The notes under the pieces are model-generated. The model saw only the letters and a list, made by a program, of their open reading frames with translations, made no database searches and was not told where the DNA came from. From NCBI GenBank assembly GCA_938031185.1, contig CALHGX010000012.1:16185-80184 (forward strand): a stretch of DNA of 64,000 nucleotides, read 5' to 3'. Of this stretch, positions 9,658 through 18,534 are shown piece after piece. Position 1 is the stretch's first letter; each line of letters begins with the position of its first letter. Position numbers and translations under genes: made by a program. This DNA is from an uncultured bacterium (GTDB lineage: Bacteria; Verrucomicrobiota; Kiritimatiellia; CAIKKV01; CALHGX01).

Positions 9658-10565
9658 CGCGCGGTTTCCAGCAAGCGAAGAGGATTGATCCGCCCCGCCC
9701 GATTCAACTCTTCCCCTGAAAGCCCCGCGGCGCGTGCCAGCACCGCAAGGCAATCGGCCATCGTTGAGCAGGAGCCGGCCAGCAGGCCGTCCTCCTCCCG
9801 AACGATGCGCCCCTCGGGCTCCAAACGCACCGACGCGCCCATGAACTCATAATGCCCGACCGGCAGGCCGCCCAGCGCCGCGACATCGCTGGTGACGATG
9901 AACCGCTCAGGCCCCTTGGCCCGCCAGGCGACGCGGATGAAACTGTCCGGCAGGTGATGGCCGTCGGTAATGAACATCGCGCTCAAGCCATCGCAGGCCA
10001 GTTGGCTCCAAATCGGATTCGGGTGCCGCGGCAGGTTGGCCGCAATGCCGTTCCCCAGATGCGTGGCGCAGCAGGCCCCCGCCGTCACGGCCGCCTGTAC
10101 CGTGCGCTCATCCGCCAGGTGATGGCCCAGCGAGACCGCCACGCCGCTGGCGCGCGCATGGCGGATCAATTGTTCCGCCCCGGGCAGTTCCGGCGCCAGC
10201 GTCAGCAGCCGGATACGGCCCCGGGCCAGCTCCATCCAACGGTCGAACCGGCGTGTGTCGGGCCAACCGAGATATTCCGCCGGATGAGCCCCGCGGCTGA
10301 CCGGCGCAAGAAAAGGGCCTTCAAGATGCAGGCCGAGCAGATGCGGGCCAAGATCCGCCTCGCACATCGCCGCGGCCAACACCGGCAAATTCTCCTCGTA
10401 AACCGACTCGGGCGAACTCGTTACCGTGGGGCAGAACGCGCCCGTGCCGCGCCGAAGCAGGTTCTTCACCACCGCTCGAACATCCGCCACCGTCAGGCGG
10501 GGGGCCGAAAAATCCACACCGGCGTATCCGTTGACCTGCAGATCCACCCATCCGTCCGCGATCAT
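9642..10565 (-). CDS. N-acetylglucosamine-6-phosphate deacetylase-like protein, barrel core only
   Basis: An amidohydrolase-superfamily TIM barrel of 307 residues resembling NagA, which removes acetyl from GlcNAc-6-P. Matching landmarks are [15 protein letters not shown] (like the Q-x-N form in E. coli NagA), [12 protein letters not shown] with the metal-binding Glu, [16 protein letters not shown] and [11 protein letters not shown] with the catalytic Asp. Typical NagA is about 380 residues. Here the N-terminal ~50 residues and the C-terminal beta strands that form the small sandwich domain are absent, so only the barrel remains. No glucosamine-6-P deaminase is adjacent, and the true substrate may differ. 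Confidence 0.78.
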   Translation of the reverse strand: MIADGWVDLQVNGYAGVDFSAPRLTVADVRAVVKNLLRRGTGAFCPTVTSSPESVYEENLPVLAAAMCEADLGPHLLGLHLEGPFLAPVSRGAHPAEYLGWPDTRRFDRWMELARGRIRLLTLAPELPGAEQLIRHARASGVAVSLGHHLADERTVQAAVTAGACCATHLGNGIAANLPRHPNPIWSQLACDGLSAMFITDGHHLPDSFIRVAWRAKGPERFIVTSDVAALGGLPVGHYEFMGASVRLEPEGRIVREEDGLLAGSCSTMADCLAVLARAAGLSGEELNRAGRINPLRLLETARQAAA

Positions 10566-10651
10566 GAGGACTCAACATACCGGATGCCTGGCGTCGAGGC
10601 AATGCTGGAGCGCCCGCCTGATAGTGGCATCTTGAAAAGAGAGAGGCCCGT

Positions 10652-11169
10652 ATGAGCGCCGCCAATCCGCCCCGGTTCATGCCGGACCACATGGCGATCC
10701 GTCCGGGGAAGCATCGGAACATCATCGGCCGCGATGCCGCATGGGACCTCGGCGCAGACCTCCGCGAACCGATTCTGCGGGCCAATCGCAAGGAGCGGGT
10801 ATTCGTCACCCGCAACCGGCGAACGGCCAATCGGCCGCCCCCGCCGGAACGCCTGCTTCTTCCGATCACGACCGATCCGGTTGCGCAACGGCGAACGCTG
10901 ACCGCCACGTTCGCCCTCGATCCGATCGAACGACTTTTCCCCGCCGCATTCGCTGCAACGTGGCGATCGAACCGGTGATGCGGCCCGAAAAGGTCCGGCT
11001 GCTTGTTCATCCGAACGTGGTCGCCAGACATCGCCGCTTTTTCCGGCGCCCGAACTGCGGCACCGCATTCCGGCATGGCGGCCATGTCCGGAACGCCTGC
11101 CGCAAGCGGGGCCTTCCCCTGCCCTCCGGCGACAACGGCGACAAACAGGGATTCAGCGCCCCTGCTTGA
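10652..11169 (+). pseudogene. Mut7-C-type RNase/zinc-ribbon protein, frameshifted
   Basis: Two overlapping frames together spell one Mut7-C protein. The first frame from ATG 10652 (AGAGAGG-type site upstream) gives the PIN-like half: PPRFMPDHM, GRDAAWDLGADLREPILRA, ERVFVTRNRR and LLLPITTDPVAQRRTL up to LFP. It stops at 10978. The other frame continues as RCNVAIEPV, HPNVVARHRRFFRRPNCG to the stop at 11167-11169. Restoring one C in the CCCC run near 10938-10941 joins them in register. The zinc ribbon normally has two CxxC pairs; here only one Cys of each pair remains, favouring a decayed gene over a simple read error. The tail overlaps the convergent mscL end. Confidence 0.7.
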
Positions 11170-11587
11170 GCAGATCGCGAATCTCGGTCAGCAGCGTAAC
11201 TTCCGGAGGCGGCGGCGGCGGGGCCGGAGGCGCGGCAGGAGCCTGTGCCTCCTGGCGGCGCAATGCGTTCATGGCCCGGACCACGAGAAAGATGGCCAGC
11301 GCGACGATGACGAAGTCCACGATCGTGTTGACAAACTGCCCATAGTTGATGGTGGCCGCCCCCGCGGCCTTGGCCTCCGCCAGCGAGGAGTAGGTCTGCC
11401 CGTCCAGCGCCACAAACAAATCCGCGAAGTTGACGTTGCCCGTCAACTTGCCGATGGGCGGCATCAGGATGTCGTTCACCATGGACGTCACGATCTTGCC
11501 AAATGCCCCGCCGATCAGTATGCCGACGGCCATATCCATCACATTGCCCCGCATCGCAAACGCCTTGAATTCTTTCAACAGGGTCAT
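11153..11587 (-). CDS. mscL: Large-conductance mechanosensitive channel
   Basis: Pentameric inner-membrane valve that opens under hypo-osmotic tension; 144 residues. The N-terminal amphipathic start [22 protein letters not shown] and pore helix [25 protein letters not shown] are classic MscL. TM2 is [25 protein letters not shown] Pro/Ala-rich linker precedes the C-terminal helix [13 protein letters not shown]. The ATG at 11585-11587 follows a strong GGGGAGGTG ribosome binding site; an upstream in-frame start would add six residues without one. Confidence 0.96.
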   Translation of the reverse strand: MTLLKEFKAFAMRGNVMDMAVGILIGGAFGKIVTSMVNDILMPPIGKLTGNVNFADLFVALDGQTYSSLAEAKAAGAATINYGQFVNTIVDFVIVALAIFLVVRAMNALRRQEAQAPAAPPAPPPPPPEVTLLTEIRDLLKQGR

Positions 11588-11819
11588 TTGACACCTCCCC
11601 TGCAACCGGCCGTTGCGTAGCGAAACGGCCCTGGCTCTTAAGTACCAATCCGAACCAGAGGATACAAGATCAATCGCCGCCGGGCTGGTTCAGGAATCGC
11701 CGCGTGCAAGCCGGGTCCAAAAGCGGCCGTCATCCCCACCAGAAAGGGGAACGCTTCTCGCGAACAACGCCACCGCAGAACAACCGATCCCTTCCATCCT
11801 GCCGGACAGGAAGACGCTC
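11588..11819. other. Intergenic region upstream of mscL and downstream of the hybrid kinase
   Basis: A 232-base gap that holds the mscL leader (minus strand). A 7-bp inverted repeat (GGCCGTT at 11608-11614, AACGGCC at 11624-11630, 9-base loop) sits 21 bases upstream of the mscL start and could be a leader hairpin or the end of a regulatory site. I see no gene in the rest. Confidence 0.4.
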
Positions 11820-13580
11820 TCAGCCAGTCGCGACCGTCTTCAAGGCGCGGCGGAGGTCTTCCATCTTGTACGGTTTCTTGACGAATCCGTTGGCGTGCCC
11901 GGCTTCCATCTGTTCCCGCACTCGTTCGCCCGAATAGCCGCTGCACATCAGCACAGGCACATGGTCGTCCAGTTTCCGCAATGCGCGCAACGTTTCTATG
12001 CCGTCCATGCCCGGCATCGTCACATCCAGCAGGACGATTCGAATCGCGGCGCCGTGTTGTTCAAACACGCGGACCGCCTCTGGGCCGTTGGCCGCGGTGA
12101 TGACATCATATCCGATACGCTTCAGCATCATCTCGGCCACGGCCCGCACCCGTTCTTCGTCGTCCACCACCAGCACCGTGCCTTCGCCGGTCCATGTCGC
12201 ATGCGGCTCCTCCGCGCCGGCCCCCCCCGGACATGCCTCTTCCTCCGCCGCCGGCAGCAGCGCCCGAATTGTTGTGCCGCGCCCGATTTCGCTCTCGACC
12301 TCAACGGCGCCGCGGTGCGCTCGCAGAATGCCGAGCACCGTCGCCAGCCCCAACCCTCGCCCCGGCGCTTTGCTGCTGAAGAAAGGATCAAACATCCTTG
12401 CCTTGGCCTGTTCATCCATGCCGCAACCGGTGTCCGAAACCTCCAGGAAGACATAGGTTCCGGCCGGCAGGTCGGCACCCAGATGAGCGCGCTCCAGTCG
12501 CGATCGGTCGCAATCCACGCAACCAGTGGCAACCCGAATGGCGCCCACCCGGCCGTTCATCGCGTCCGAGGCGTTGGTGATTAGGTTCATGACAACCTGG
12601 CGCATCTGCGTGGCATCGCCCCTGATCACGGGAAGATCAGCCGGAAGATCGCACCGCAACATCGCCGATTTGGAGATGGAAACGGACATCAGGTGGCTCA
12701 TCTCCTCCACCAGCGCGGACAAGGAGAACGTGCTCACCGAAAGCGACCCTTTCCCGGCGTACTGTAGAAGCTGGCTGCACAACTCCGCCGCGCGAATCGC
12801 CGCATTCTGTATATCCTGCACGCGTTCGCGCCCCGGCGCGCCCTCAGACATCTCCATCAATGCCAGATCGGCATTCCCCAGCACGCCCGTCAGCAGGTTG
12901 TTGAAATCGTGCGCGATGCCGCCGGCTAGAAGACCTAGACTGTCCAACTTCTGCGACTGTTGGATCTGCCGCTCTAATTGCCGGCGCTCATCCTCCGCCC
13001 GCTGGCGCTCCGTCATATCCCGGATCAGGATCACAGCGCCCCGGTGCTCCCACAGGTTGCCCGTGATAATCTCCACCGGAAAACGGCTGCCGTCCTTGCG
13101 CTTTCCCGTCGCCGTCCCAAAGTGAAAACCAATTCTCTCCAAGTGATCGTATATCTCGCTTCGCTCCCCCTTCACGCGACGATCCTCATATAGGAGGTCC
13201 GTCTTCCGATTGATCACCTCGTCCGGCGGATATCCGAACATCCGCTCCACCGCCGGATTGCACACTCGAATCATCCGATCGGCGTTAACGACCAGCAGTG
13301 TGTCCGGACTGATCCCCGCAATAATTCGCTCCAACTGCTCCTCCCGCTCCAAAGCATATCGCCATCGCCGATAGGCCAGCCATAGGAGCGCAAGCAACCA
13401 GAAGAACATCGCGTTGGACAACCATTCAGCCAGAGGCAACTCAGTATAGGGACGGAGAACGCGCCCCAACGGCTCCATCAGGTACATCGAAATTCGATAC
13501 AAGGAGAGCGTGAGCGTAATGCCGACCGAAAGCCACAACTGCGCGGACTCACGGCGTGAGAGCACGGTATGCCTCTTCAT
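11820..13580 (-). CDS. Membrane PAS hybrid sensor histidine kinase with C-terminal receiver
   Basis: A 586-residue signalling protein. Two membrane helices (about 15-33 and 54-70) flank a short external loop. A PAS domain follows (about 83-190, with NADRMIRVCNPAVERMFGY). The HisKA phosphoacceptor is His224 in GGIAHDFNNLL. The HATPase has an N-box MNLITNASDA (331-340), a G1 box SDTGCGMD and a G2 box GRGLGLATVLG. The receiver (about 467-586) has acidic DDE at 473-475, phosphoacceptor Asp519 in VLLDVTMPGMDG, and the Lys of FVKKPY. No response regulator with an output domain is adjacent, so its partner is elsewhere. The IAHDFNN H-box type is common in delta-proteobacteria and PVC bacteria. Confidence 0.92.
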   Translation of the reverse strand: MKRHTVLSRRESAQLWLSVGITLTLSLYRISMYLMEPLGRVLRPYTELPLAEWLSNAMFFWLLALLWLAYRRWRYALEREEQLERIIAGISPDTLLVVNADRMIRVCNPAVERMFGYPPDEVINRKTDLLYEDRRVKGERSEIYDHLERIGFHFGTATGKRKDGSRFPVEIITGNLWEHRGAVILIRDMTERQRAEDERRQLERQIQQSQKLDSLGLLAGGIAHDFNNLLTGVLGNADLALMEMSEGAPGRERVQDIQNAAIRAAELCSQLLQYAGKGSLSVSTFSLSALVEEMSHLMSVSISKSAMLRCDLPADLPVIRGDATQMRQVVMNLITNASDAMNGRVGAIRVATGCVDCDRSRLERAHLGADLPAGTYVFLEVSDTGCGMDEQAKARMFDPFFSSKAPGRGLGLATVLGILRAHRGAVEVESEIGRGTTIRALLPAAEEEACPGGAGAEEPHATWTGEGTVLVVDDEERVRAVAEMMLKRIGYDVITAANGPEAVRVFEQHGAAIRIVLLDVTMPGMDGIETLRALRKLDDHVPVLMCSGYSGERVREQMEAGHANGFVKKPYKMEDLRRALKTVATG

Positions 13581-13729
13581 GAATCAGGCCTTCTAGAAAA
13601 AAATACTACTTCCCTCGTCCCCCTAACCAGAAGAAAACAAACGTTAAGCGGAAGCAAAACTCATGCCGAAAAGGGCTGAAGAAACCCCGCGATTCAGACG
13701 GGATGTCCTGTCAACGCAAAGACAACAGC

Positions 13730-15301
13730 CTATCGTCCCGTCAACTCCTTGATCGTATAGGGCAGTTCGTCAGCGATATCCCCAGCGGCAAGGCCGCGCT
13801 GGGATTTCCTGCGCGCAAGATTGTCACCAGTCCGCCCGTGAAGATAAACCGCCGTGCAGGCCGCTTCATAAGGGGAGATTCCCTGCGCAGCCAGTCCGCC
13901 AATGATTCCCGCCAACACATCGCCCATGCCGCCCGATGCCATGCCTGGGTTGCCGGTCAGATTGAGCATGAGCGGTTTCCCTTCCGAAGCAATAACTGTT
14001 CCGGCGCCTTTCAGTACAACCGTGGCCCCGCTGAGTTGCGCGGCGCGGTGCGCCGCGCCTTGGCGGTCCGCCTGCACCTCCTCCGTGGCGCACCCCAGCA
14101 AACGAGCCATTTCTCCGGGATGCGGCGTGAGGATCACCGGACCACGAGCCTTGGCCACCCGTTCCAGCCGGCCGCTGAGGACATTCAGCGCATCGGCATC
14201 GAGCACCAACGGTGCCTCGCAATCGGCCAAAGCCCCTTCGACCCATGCGGCTGTGTCCGCGCAGCATCCCATACCCGGCCCCATGACTACGGCCGAGAAC
14301 CGTCCCAGCCGTTCACGCCACACGGCCCAACCGCCAGCGCTCAACCCGCCGGCGGCGGTCTCCTCGACGGCATGCGTCATGGCCTCCAAGTTGGCGGCGG
14401 CCACAAGTGGAACTAGTCCGACGGGCGTTGCCACGGATACCAGGCCTGCTCCGGATCGCAACGCGCTTTTCGCAGCCAGCGCCACCGCGCCCGCATAGCC
14501 CGGACTGCCGCCCGCCACCAGCGCATGACCATAGTGCCCCTTGTGCGACACGCGCTTCCGTCGTGGCAAAGCTCGCCGTGCCTCAACATCCGTCATTAGC
14601 TCCACCCCGCACGGCAGCGCTTCGATCAGGTCCTCGGGAATACCGATCGGCACCACTTCAATCCCGCCCACATACTCCAGGGCCGATGGCGCCAGCAGTC
14701 CGATCTTCGGCAGACCGATGGTCGCCGTGACATCCGCCACGACACAATCTCCCGCCGCCACGCCGGTGTCGGCGTCCAGCCCGGACGGAACGTCAATGGA
14801 GACCACAAGACCGTGGTCGGCCAGCCCATTGATGTAACGTATGGCGCCCGCCATAGGTCCGCGCGGCGGCCCCTTGAGCCCGATGCCCAAGACGCCATCC
14901 ACGATGATTCTTCCGCCTTCCCCTTGAGCGTCGTTCCAGGCGTCAGCCCAGTCCTCCTGCAACGGAAGTTCCCGCAGCGGCACTTCAAGCTCCCGCATGC
15001 GTCGCAAGTGCTTCAACGCGTCCCCGCGCACGTCCTGCACGGCTCCGGCCAGCAGCACTTCCACCTGAAAATCCTCTTCCCGAAGGCAACAGGCCGCTGC
15101 GAAAGCGTCGCCGCCGTTGTTGCCGCGTCCCGCCACCAGACGCACGGGCGCATCGCCCAGCGGGCTTCGGTCCGCCAGATAGGAGACCACGTACGCCACG
15201 CCCTGCCCGGCGCGTCCCATCAGTTCCTCCCCGGAAATTCCAAACTCCCGCGCCGCCGCGCGGTCCATTTCCCGCATTTGCCCCGATGTGACCGCTTTCA
15301 A
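13730..15301 (-). CDS. nnr: Bifunctional NAD(P)HX epimerase / ADP- or ATP-dependent dehydratase
   Basis: Repairs hydrated NADH and NADPH. The N-terminal epimerase half (YjeF_N, about 1-215) starts MKAVTSGQMREMDRAA and has the VAGRGNNGGDAF nucleotide motif. The C-terminal dehydratase half (ribokinase-like, about 225-523) has HKGHYGHALVAGGSPGYAGA, VMGPGMG, ILTPHPGEMARL and NLTGNPGMASGGMGDVLAG. At 523 residues it is a normal fusion. The start is TTG at 15299-15301, overlapping the acpS stop as TTGA; the resulting N-terminus matches where the family begins, so TTG is credible. Confidence 0.94.
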   Translation of the reverse strand: MKAVTSGQMREMDRAAAREFGISGEELMGRAGQGVAYVVSYLADRSPLGDAPVRLVAGRGNNGGDAFAAACCLREEDFQVEVLLAGAVQDVRGDALKHLRRMRELEVPLRELPLQEDWADAWNDAQGEGGRIIVDGVLGIGLKGPPRGPMAGAIRYINGLADHGLVVSIDVPSGLDADTGVAAGDCVVADVTATIGLPKIGLLAPSALEYVGGIEVVPIGIPEDLIEALPCGVELMTDVEARRALPRRKRVSHKGHYGHALVAGGSPGYAGAVALAAKSALRSGAGLVSVATPVGLVPLVAAANLEAMTHAVEETAAGGLSAGGWAVWRERLGRFSAVVMGPGMGCCADTAAWVEGALADCEAPLVLDADALNVLSGRLERVAKARGPVILTPHPGEMARLLGCATEEVQADRQGAAHRAAQLSGATVVLKGAGTVIASEGKPLMLNLTGNPGMASGGMGDVLAGIIGGLAAQGISPYEAACTAVYLHGRTGDNLARRKSQRGLAAGDIADELPYTIKELTGR

Positions 15302-15723
15302 TACGCCTCCCCTTCTTTTTTTTCACAAGAGGCCCCCACCAGCATCGCATGAGCCAGAGAGAAGTGTCTCGTATGCGACAGACTGATCAGCACCTGACAC
15401 ACTCCGCGGCGTAAAGCAAGACGTTGACCTCGCGGCCCTAAGCGAACGGAGGGCGCCCCAGAAACGGTGTCTTTGAGTACTTCAATGTCCAGCCATGTCA
15501 GGGACGGCCCGATGCCGGTCCCAAAGGCTTTGGATACGGCCTCCTTGACGGCAAAACGCCCGGCATAGTAGAGCCAGGGAGAAGCGCGCATCTCACAATA
15601 AGCCTGTTCGCTGGGCAGGAAGACGCGATCCTTGAATCGAGAGCCCCAGCGCGCGATCAGTCCGCGAAGGCGTTCGTTTTCGACAAGGTCCACGCCTGTA
15701 CCCAATACGGCAGTCCCACTCAC
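15298..15723 (-). CDS. acpS: Holo-[acyl-carrier-protein] synthase
   Basis: Transfers phosphopantetheine from CoA to acyl carrier protein; 141 residues. VLGTGVDLVENERL holds the Mg-binding Asp, FLPSEQAYC precedes the substrate region, and YYAGRFAVKEAVSKAFGTGIG is the central AcpS signature with Glu and Lys. VLISLSHTRHFSLAHAML is the C-terminal strand-helix. The start is GTG at 15721-15723, overlapping the pdxJ stop by four bases (GTGA), and the acpS stop in turn overlaps the nnr start. This pdxJ-acpS order is familiar from Proteobacteria. Confidence 0.94.
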   Translation of the reverse strand: MSGTAVLGTGVDLVENERLRGLIARWGSRFKDRVFLPSEQAYCEMRASPWLYYAGRFAVKEAVSKAFGTGIGPSLTWLDIEVLKDTVSGAPSVRLGPRGQRLALRRGVCQVLISLSHTRHFSLAHAMLVGASCEKKEGEAY

Positions 15724-16478
15724 GAACGCGCCCCTGCCTTTCGCATGGCCACCAGCATTTCCCGGGTGGCTTCTTTTAATCCAACAAACACGGCGCGGCA
15801 CACGATGCTATGTCCGATGTTCAGCGTGTCCAGATACGGTATACGCATGATGGCGCCAACGGTCCCGAGGTGGATTCCGTGGCCTGCGTTGACTTTCAGC
15901 CCGAGCGCATGGGCGTGCCGCGCGGCCGCGATCAGCCGCCCAAGTTCCCGCCGAGCCCCGACGCCTGCTGCATCGCAAAATCGGCCGGTGTGGAGCTCCA
16001 CGTACGGCACCCCGATCGCTGCGCATGTCTCAACCTGGCGAAGATCTGGATCGATGAAAAAGCTCACGACGATCCCCGCCGCGCTTAGAGCCGCCGCCAC
16101 GGATGCCAGCCGCTTCTTGCCGCCGATCACATCCAATCCGCCCTCGGTGGTCAGTTCCCGGCGTCGCTCGGGCACCAGACAGACTTCGTCAGGACGGACA
16201 TCCAACGCAATCCGTACAATGTCCGGGTGGCACGCCATTTCCAAATTAAGCCGCGTGGTAACGCTCTTCCGCAGCCGATACACATCCCGGTCCTGTATGT
16301 GCCGCCGGTCTTCTCGCAGGTGAATGGTGATGCCCGTCGCACCGCCTTTCTCGCACAGCCACGCCGCCTCCACAATATCGGGATAGGGCGTGCCGCGCGC
16401 TTGGCGCAGTGTGGCCACATGATCGATATTCACGCCCAAACGAACGGCACCTTGTTCCCCTTTTGTGTCTCTCGCCAC
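15720..16478 (-). CDS. pdxJ: Pyridoxine 5'-phosphate synthase
   Basis: Makes pyridoxine 5'-phosphate from 1-deoxyxylulose 5-phosphate and 3-amino-1-hydroxyacetone phosphate. The TIM barrel is complete: RLGVNIDHVATLRQARGTPYPD near the start, GITIHLREDRRHIQDRD, CLVPERRRELTTEGGLDV, SFFIDPD, VELHTG and NAGHGIHLGTV. I prefer the GTG at 16476-16478 because the AGGGAGG site then has about eight bases of spacing; a TTG two codons upstream is also open. It leads the pdxJ-acpS-nnr set, each overlapping the next. Confidence 0.95.
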   Translation of the reverse strand: MARDTKGEQGAVRLGVNIDHVATLRQARGTPYPDIVEAAWLCEKGGATGITIHLREDRRHIQDRDVYRLRKSVTTRLNLEMACHPDIVRIALDVRPDEVCLVPERRRELTTEGGLDVIGGKKRLASVAAALSAAGIVVSFFIDPDLRQVETCAAIGVPYVELHTGRFCDAAGVGARRELGRLIAAARHAHALGLKVNAGHGIHLGTVGAIMRIPYLDTLNIGHSIVCRAVFVGLKEATREMLVAMRKAGARS

Positions 16479-16484
16479 GCTCAA

Positions 16485-16757
16485 CTCCCTCCCTCTCGCG
16501 CCGCAAGGGGCTCCACTAGTTGCGCGATCTCCCCGCGCTCAAGGGTCATACTAATCACAAGCGCGTCTTGTCTTCAACGTTTCACCGGCAACCCTTCCAC
16601 GGCCTGAAAAAGGGCCCCCATGCGCCCTTCCGCCCGGGTCGGGCAAAATGGCCGTGTCGCTCCGGTCGTGTTGCCCCAATGCAAGTGACGGTCTTGCACG
16701 AAAAGAACGGAGAGTGATAGTCTGTCGCCATCAACTCAACTTATAGGAGGCCCCTGA
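16485..16757. other. Divergent intergenic region between pdxJ and the outer-membrane protein
   Basis: A 273-base divergent promoter region. It contains a probable plus-strand promoter at 16694-16721, annotated separately, and a 6-bp inverted repeat (AAGGGC 16610-16615, GCCCTT 16624-16629). I see no RNA gene or coding frame. Confidence 0.45.
16694..16721 (+). promoter_or_regulatory. Possible sigma70-type promoter for the outer-membrane protein gene
   Basis: TTGCAC at 16694-16699 and GATAGT at 16716-16721 with a 16-base spacer, about 37 bases before the ATG. Both hexamers deviate from consensus, so this is a tentative call. Confidence 0.35.
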
Positions 16758-17501
16758 ATGAAAATCCGAACCGCTATTGCCTGTATCGTCTTCGCCGCCA
16801 TGGCAATGCAGGCGGCGGTAACGCCCGAAGAGGTCCTTCAAGCCGTTGATCAGATGACGCCGGAACAGGTGCATACACTTCAACGAAAGCTTGAAGGCAA
16901 GATGTGGAAACCCATTCCCGAGGGATTTTTCACAAGAATGGCCGTGGATGTCGCCGCCTCGACCCACGCGCTCGATACGGTTGACTTGTCCGGCGTCGCG
17001 TTGTCTGGCGGTCAGGCGAACGTGAATGGGGCCGGTGGAATGGAACTCGGTATCCTGTGGCGGGTGGCAGGCGAACGCCTCCGGCTGGGCCTCCGCTTCG
17101 GTAGTTGGGGCGGCAATGAGGCGAACCTCGGCGGCGGCGGTTATTCGCGCGCAAGCGTGGCGGGCGGACATGTTTCCCTCGCCGCAAATTACCAGTTGGT
17201 GCGGTCCCCGTCGTGGCTTGTCTGGACGGAGGCGGCTCCCGGCGCAGGCGGCGTAACGGTCGAAACCGTGAACACGCCCGCCGGCCAGCCCACCACGTTG
17301 CGCGAATTCGAGGGCGGTTTTGGACAGTTGGACCTGCGTGCAGGCGCCGGCTGGCGATTCAATCCAGTATTGATGCTGTTCCTCTCCGGTGGTTATCGCT
17401 TCGCCGAATCCATTGAACTGGATGAGGGCGGCCAGAGCACCGATGTGAAGTTCGATGCCTCGGGCCTTTCGGGCCAGCTTGGCCTCGGCGTGAATTTCTA
17501 A
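16758..17501 (+). CDS. Small outer-membrane beta-barrel protein, function unknown
   Basis: A 247-residue exported protein. Residues 1-19 form a signal peptide ending near AMQAA. A short helical stretch (TPEEVLQAVDQMTPEQVHTLQRKLEG) follows. From about residue 55 the sequence alternates polar and hydrophobic residues with many Gly and aromatic positions (MELGILWRV, RLRLGLRFGSWGG, LDLRAGAGWRF, MLFLSGGYRF), as in an 8-10-strand barrel. It ends LGLGVNF, with the terminal Phe that the BAM complex recognises. An AGGAGG site lies eight bases before the ATG. It is monocistronic; no specific family is recognised. Confidence 0.7.
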   Translation: MKIRTAIACIVFAAMAMQAAVTPEEVLQAVDQMTPEQVHTLQRKLEGKMWKPIPEGFFTRMAVDVAASTHALDTVDLSGVALSGGQANVNGAGGMELGILWRVAGERLRLGLRFGSWGGNEANLGGGGYSRASVAGGHVSLAANYQLVRSPSWLVWTEAAPGAGGVTVETVNTPAGQPTTLREFEGGFGQLDLRAGAGWRFNPVLMLFLSGGYRFAESIELDEGGQSTDVKFDASGLSGQLGLGVNF

Positions 17502-17625
17502 TCGCTCCCCTCATTTTTTCTGGAGGGCGAGGCTTCGCCGAGTCGCCGTCCTCAATCTCCAGCAGCCAATGCTCCCACCCCTCCGCGGCCCATGGTCCGC
17601 GGCCTCTTCCCCTCCTCTTCTCCCC

Positions 17626-18534
17626 TCACCATCCCATGGAAAGGGCGGCGCCAGCAGGGGCGAGTTGAAAGCGGATTTCAAGTTCCCGGAACCACGCTTC
17701 ACGAGCGCGCGTGTTGCGCTTGTGTGCGTTGTTGGCCGCATTGTAGATGTTGCCGAAATACCAGCCTGCCTCCACCACGCCCAGCAGGGCGCCGGCCACG
17801 GGTTCATCGTTGTGAAACGCCGCCGCCATGCCGCCGATCATCAGCCCGTTGAGCAGAAACGCCAGCGCGGCATCGCGCGCCCGCCCCACATACAATTGGC
17901 CGGCGCCGGGAACTACCGCGGACAACGCCGCCGCAAGCGCCGGGGATTTCTCGGGCCGCGCATGAAGCGTCTCCGCCGCAGACAGGAGGCCCGCCGCTGC
18001 TTCCGCCTCCGCGGCATCAGCCGGAATCGCCTCGAGCCGTTCCACCGCCCACTGGGCATGGCCGAACCGAAAATAGCACAGGCTCTTCAGCAGGCCGGCC
18101 CGATGCATCCGGGCGTCCTGCGGATATCGCCGCTCAAACTCATCCAGGACCGTGGCCGCATGATCGAATTTGCCCATCCGGTAATAGGTTTCGGCCAAGA
18201 GCCAGAGCGCCTCGCGGCCCGCCTCGTGCTCGCGAAAGCGTTCCTTGATGTCCGTCAAATCGGCAACGGCTTCGTCCCACTGCTCCCCGCCGACGTAGCA
18301 GCAAGCCACCCCCAACCGTGCTCGCGGAGCCTGCGGATCATCGGGCGCAAGGAATAGGAAGCGCTTGAACTCGGTAATGGCACGATAGTGGTCGCCGTCC
18401 GCCATTAGCCGCTCCGCAAAGGCCAGCACTTTTTCCGACTCCATGGCCGGACAAACTCCCTCGGCCAACAGCCAGCAAGCCGCACCCACCGCAAATATCA
18501 TTCGACGCGCCAAGGAAAATTTTCGCCCGCTCAT
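17626..18534 (-). CDS. TPR-containing membrane protein, function unknown
   Basis: A 302-residue protein with an N-terminal hydrophobic signal (about 11-30, FAVGAACWLLAEGVCPA). Several TPR-like repeats follow (about 35-200), for example YRAITEFKRFLFLAPDDPQAPRA and AVADLTDIKERF. The C-terminal part has SAVVPGAGQLYVGRARDAALAFLLNG, a Gly/Pro turn followed by two probable membrane helices, the motif seen in TM2-type and similar small membrane domains. The ATG overlaps the yidD stop (ATGA), so it is co-translated with YidD. A role in envelope protein assembly would fit, but this is inference from the neighbour. Confidence 0.68.
   Translation of the reverse strand: MSGRKFSLARRMIFAVGAACWLLAEGVCPAMESEKVLAFAERLMADGDHYRAITEFKRFLFLAPDDPQAPRARLGVACCYVGGEQWDEAVADLTDIKERFREHEAGREALWLLAETYYRMGKFDHAATVLDEFERRYPQDARMHRAGLLKSLCYFRFGHAQWAVERLEAIPADAAEAEAAAGLLSAAETLHARPEKSPALAAALSAVVPGAGQLYVGRARDAALAFLLNGLMIGGMAAAFHNDEPVAGALLGVVEAGWYFGNIYNAANNAHKRNTRAREAWFRELEIRFQLAPAGAALSMGW

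Noticed and set aside
10930..10960. Programmed frameshift in the Mut7-C gene
   Set aside because: No classic slippery heptamer or downstream stimulator is seen, and zinc Cys are missing, so decay or read error is simpler.
10562..11068. Minus-strand open frame over the Mut7-C region
   Set aside because: Arg/Gly-rich with no motif, whereas the plus strand shows Mut7-C sequence in two frames.
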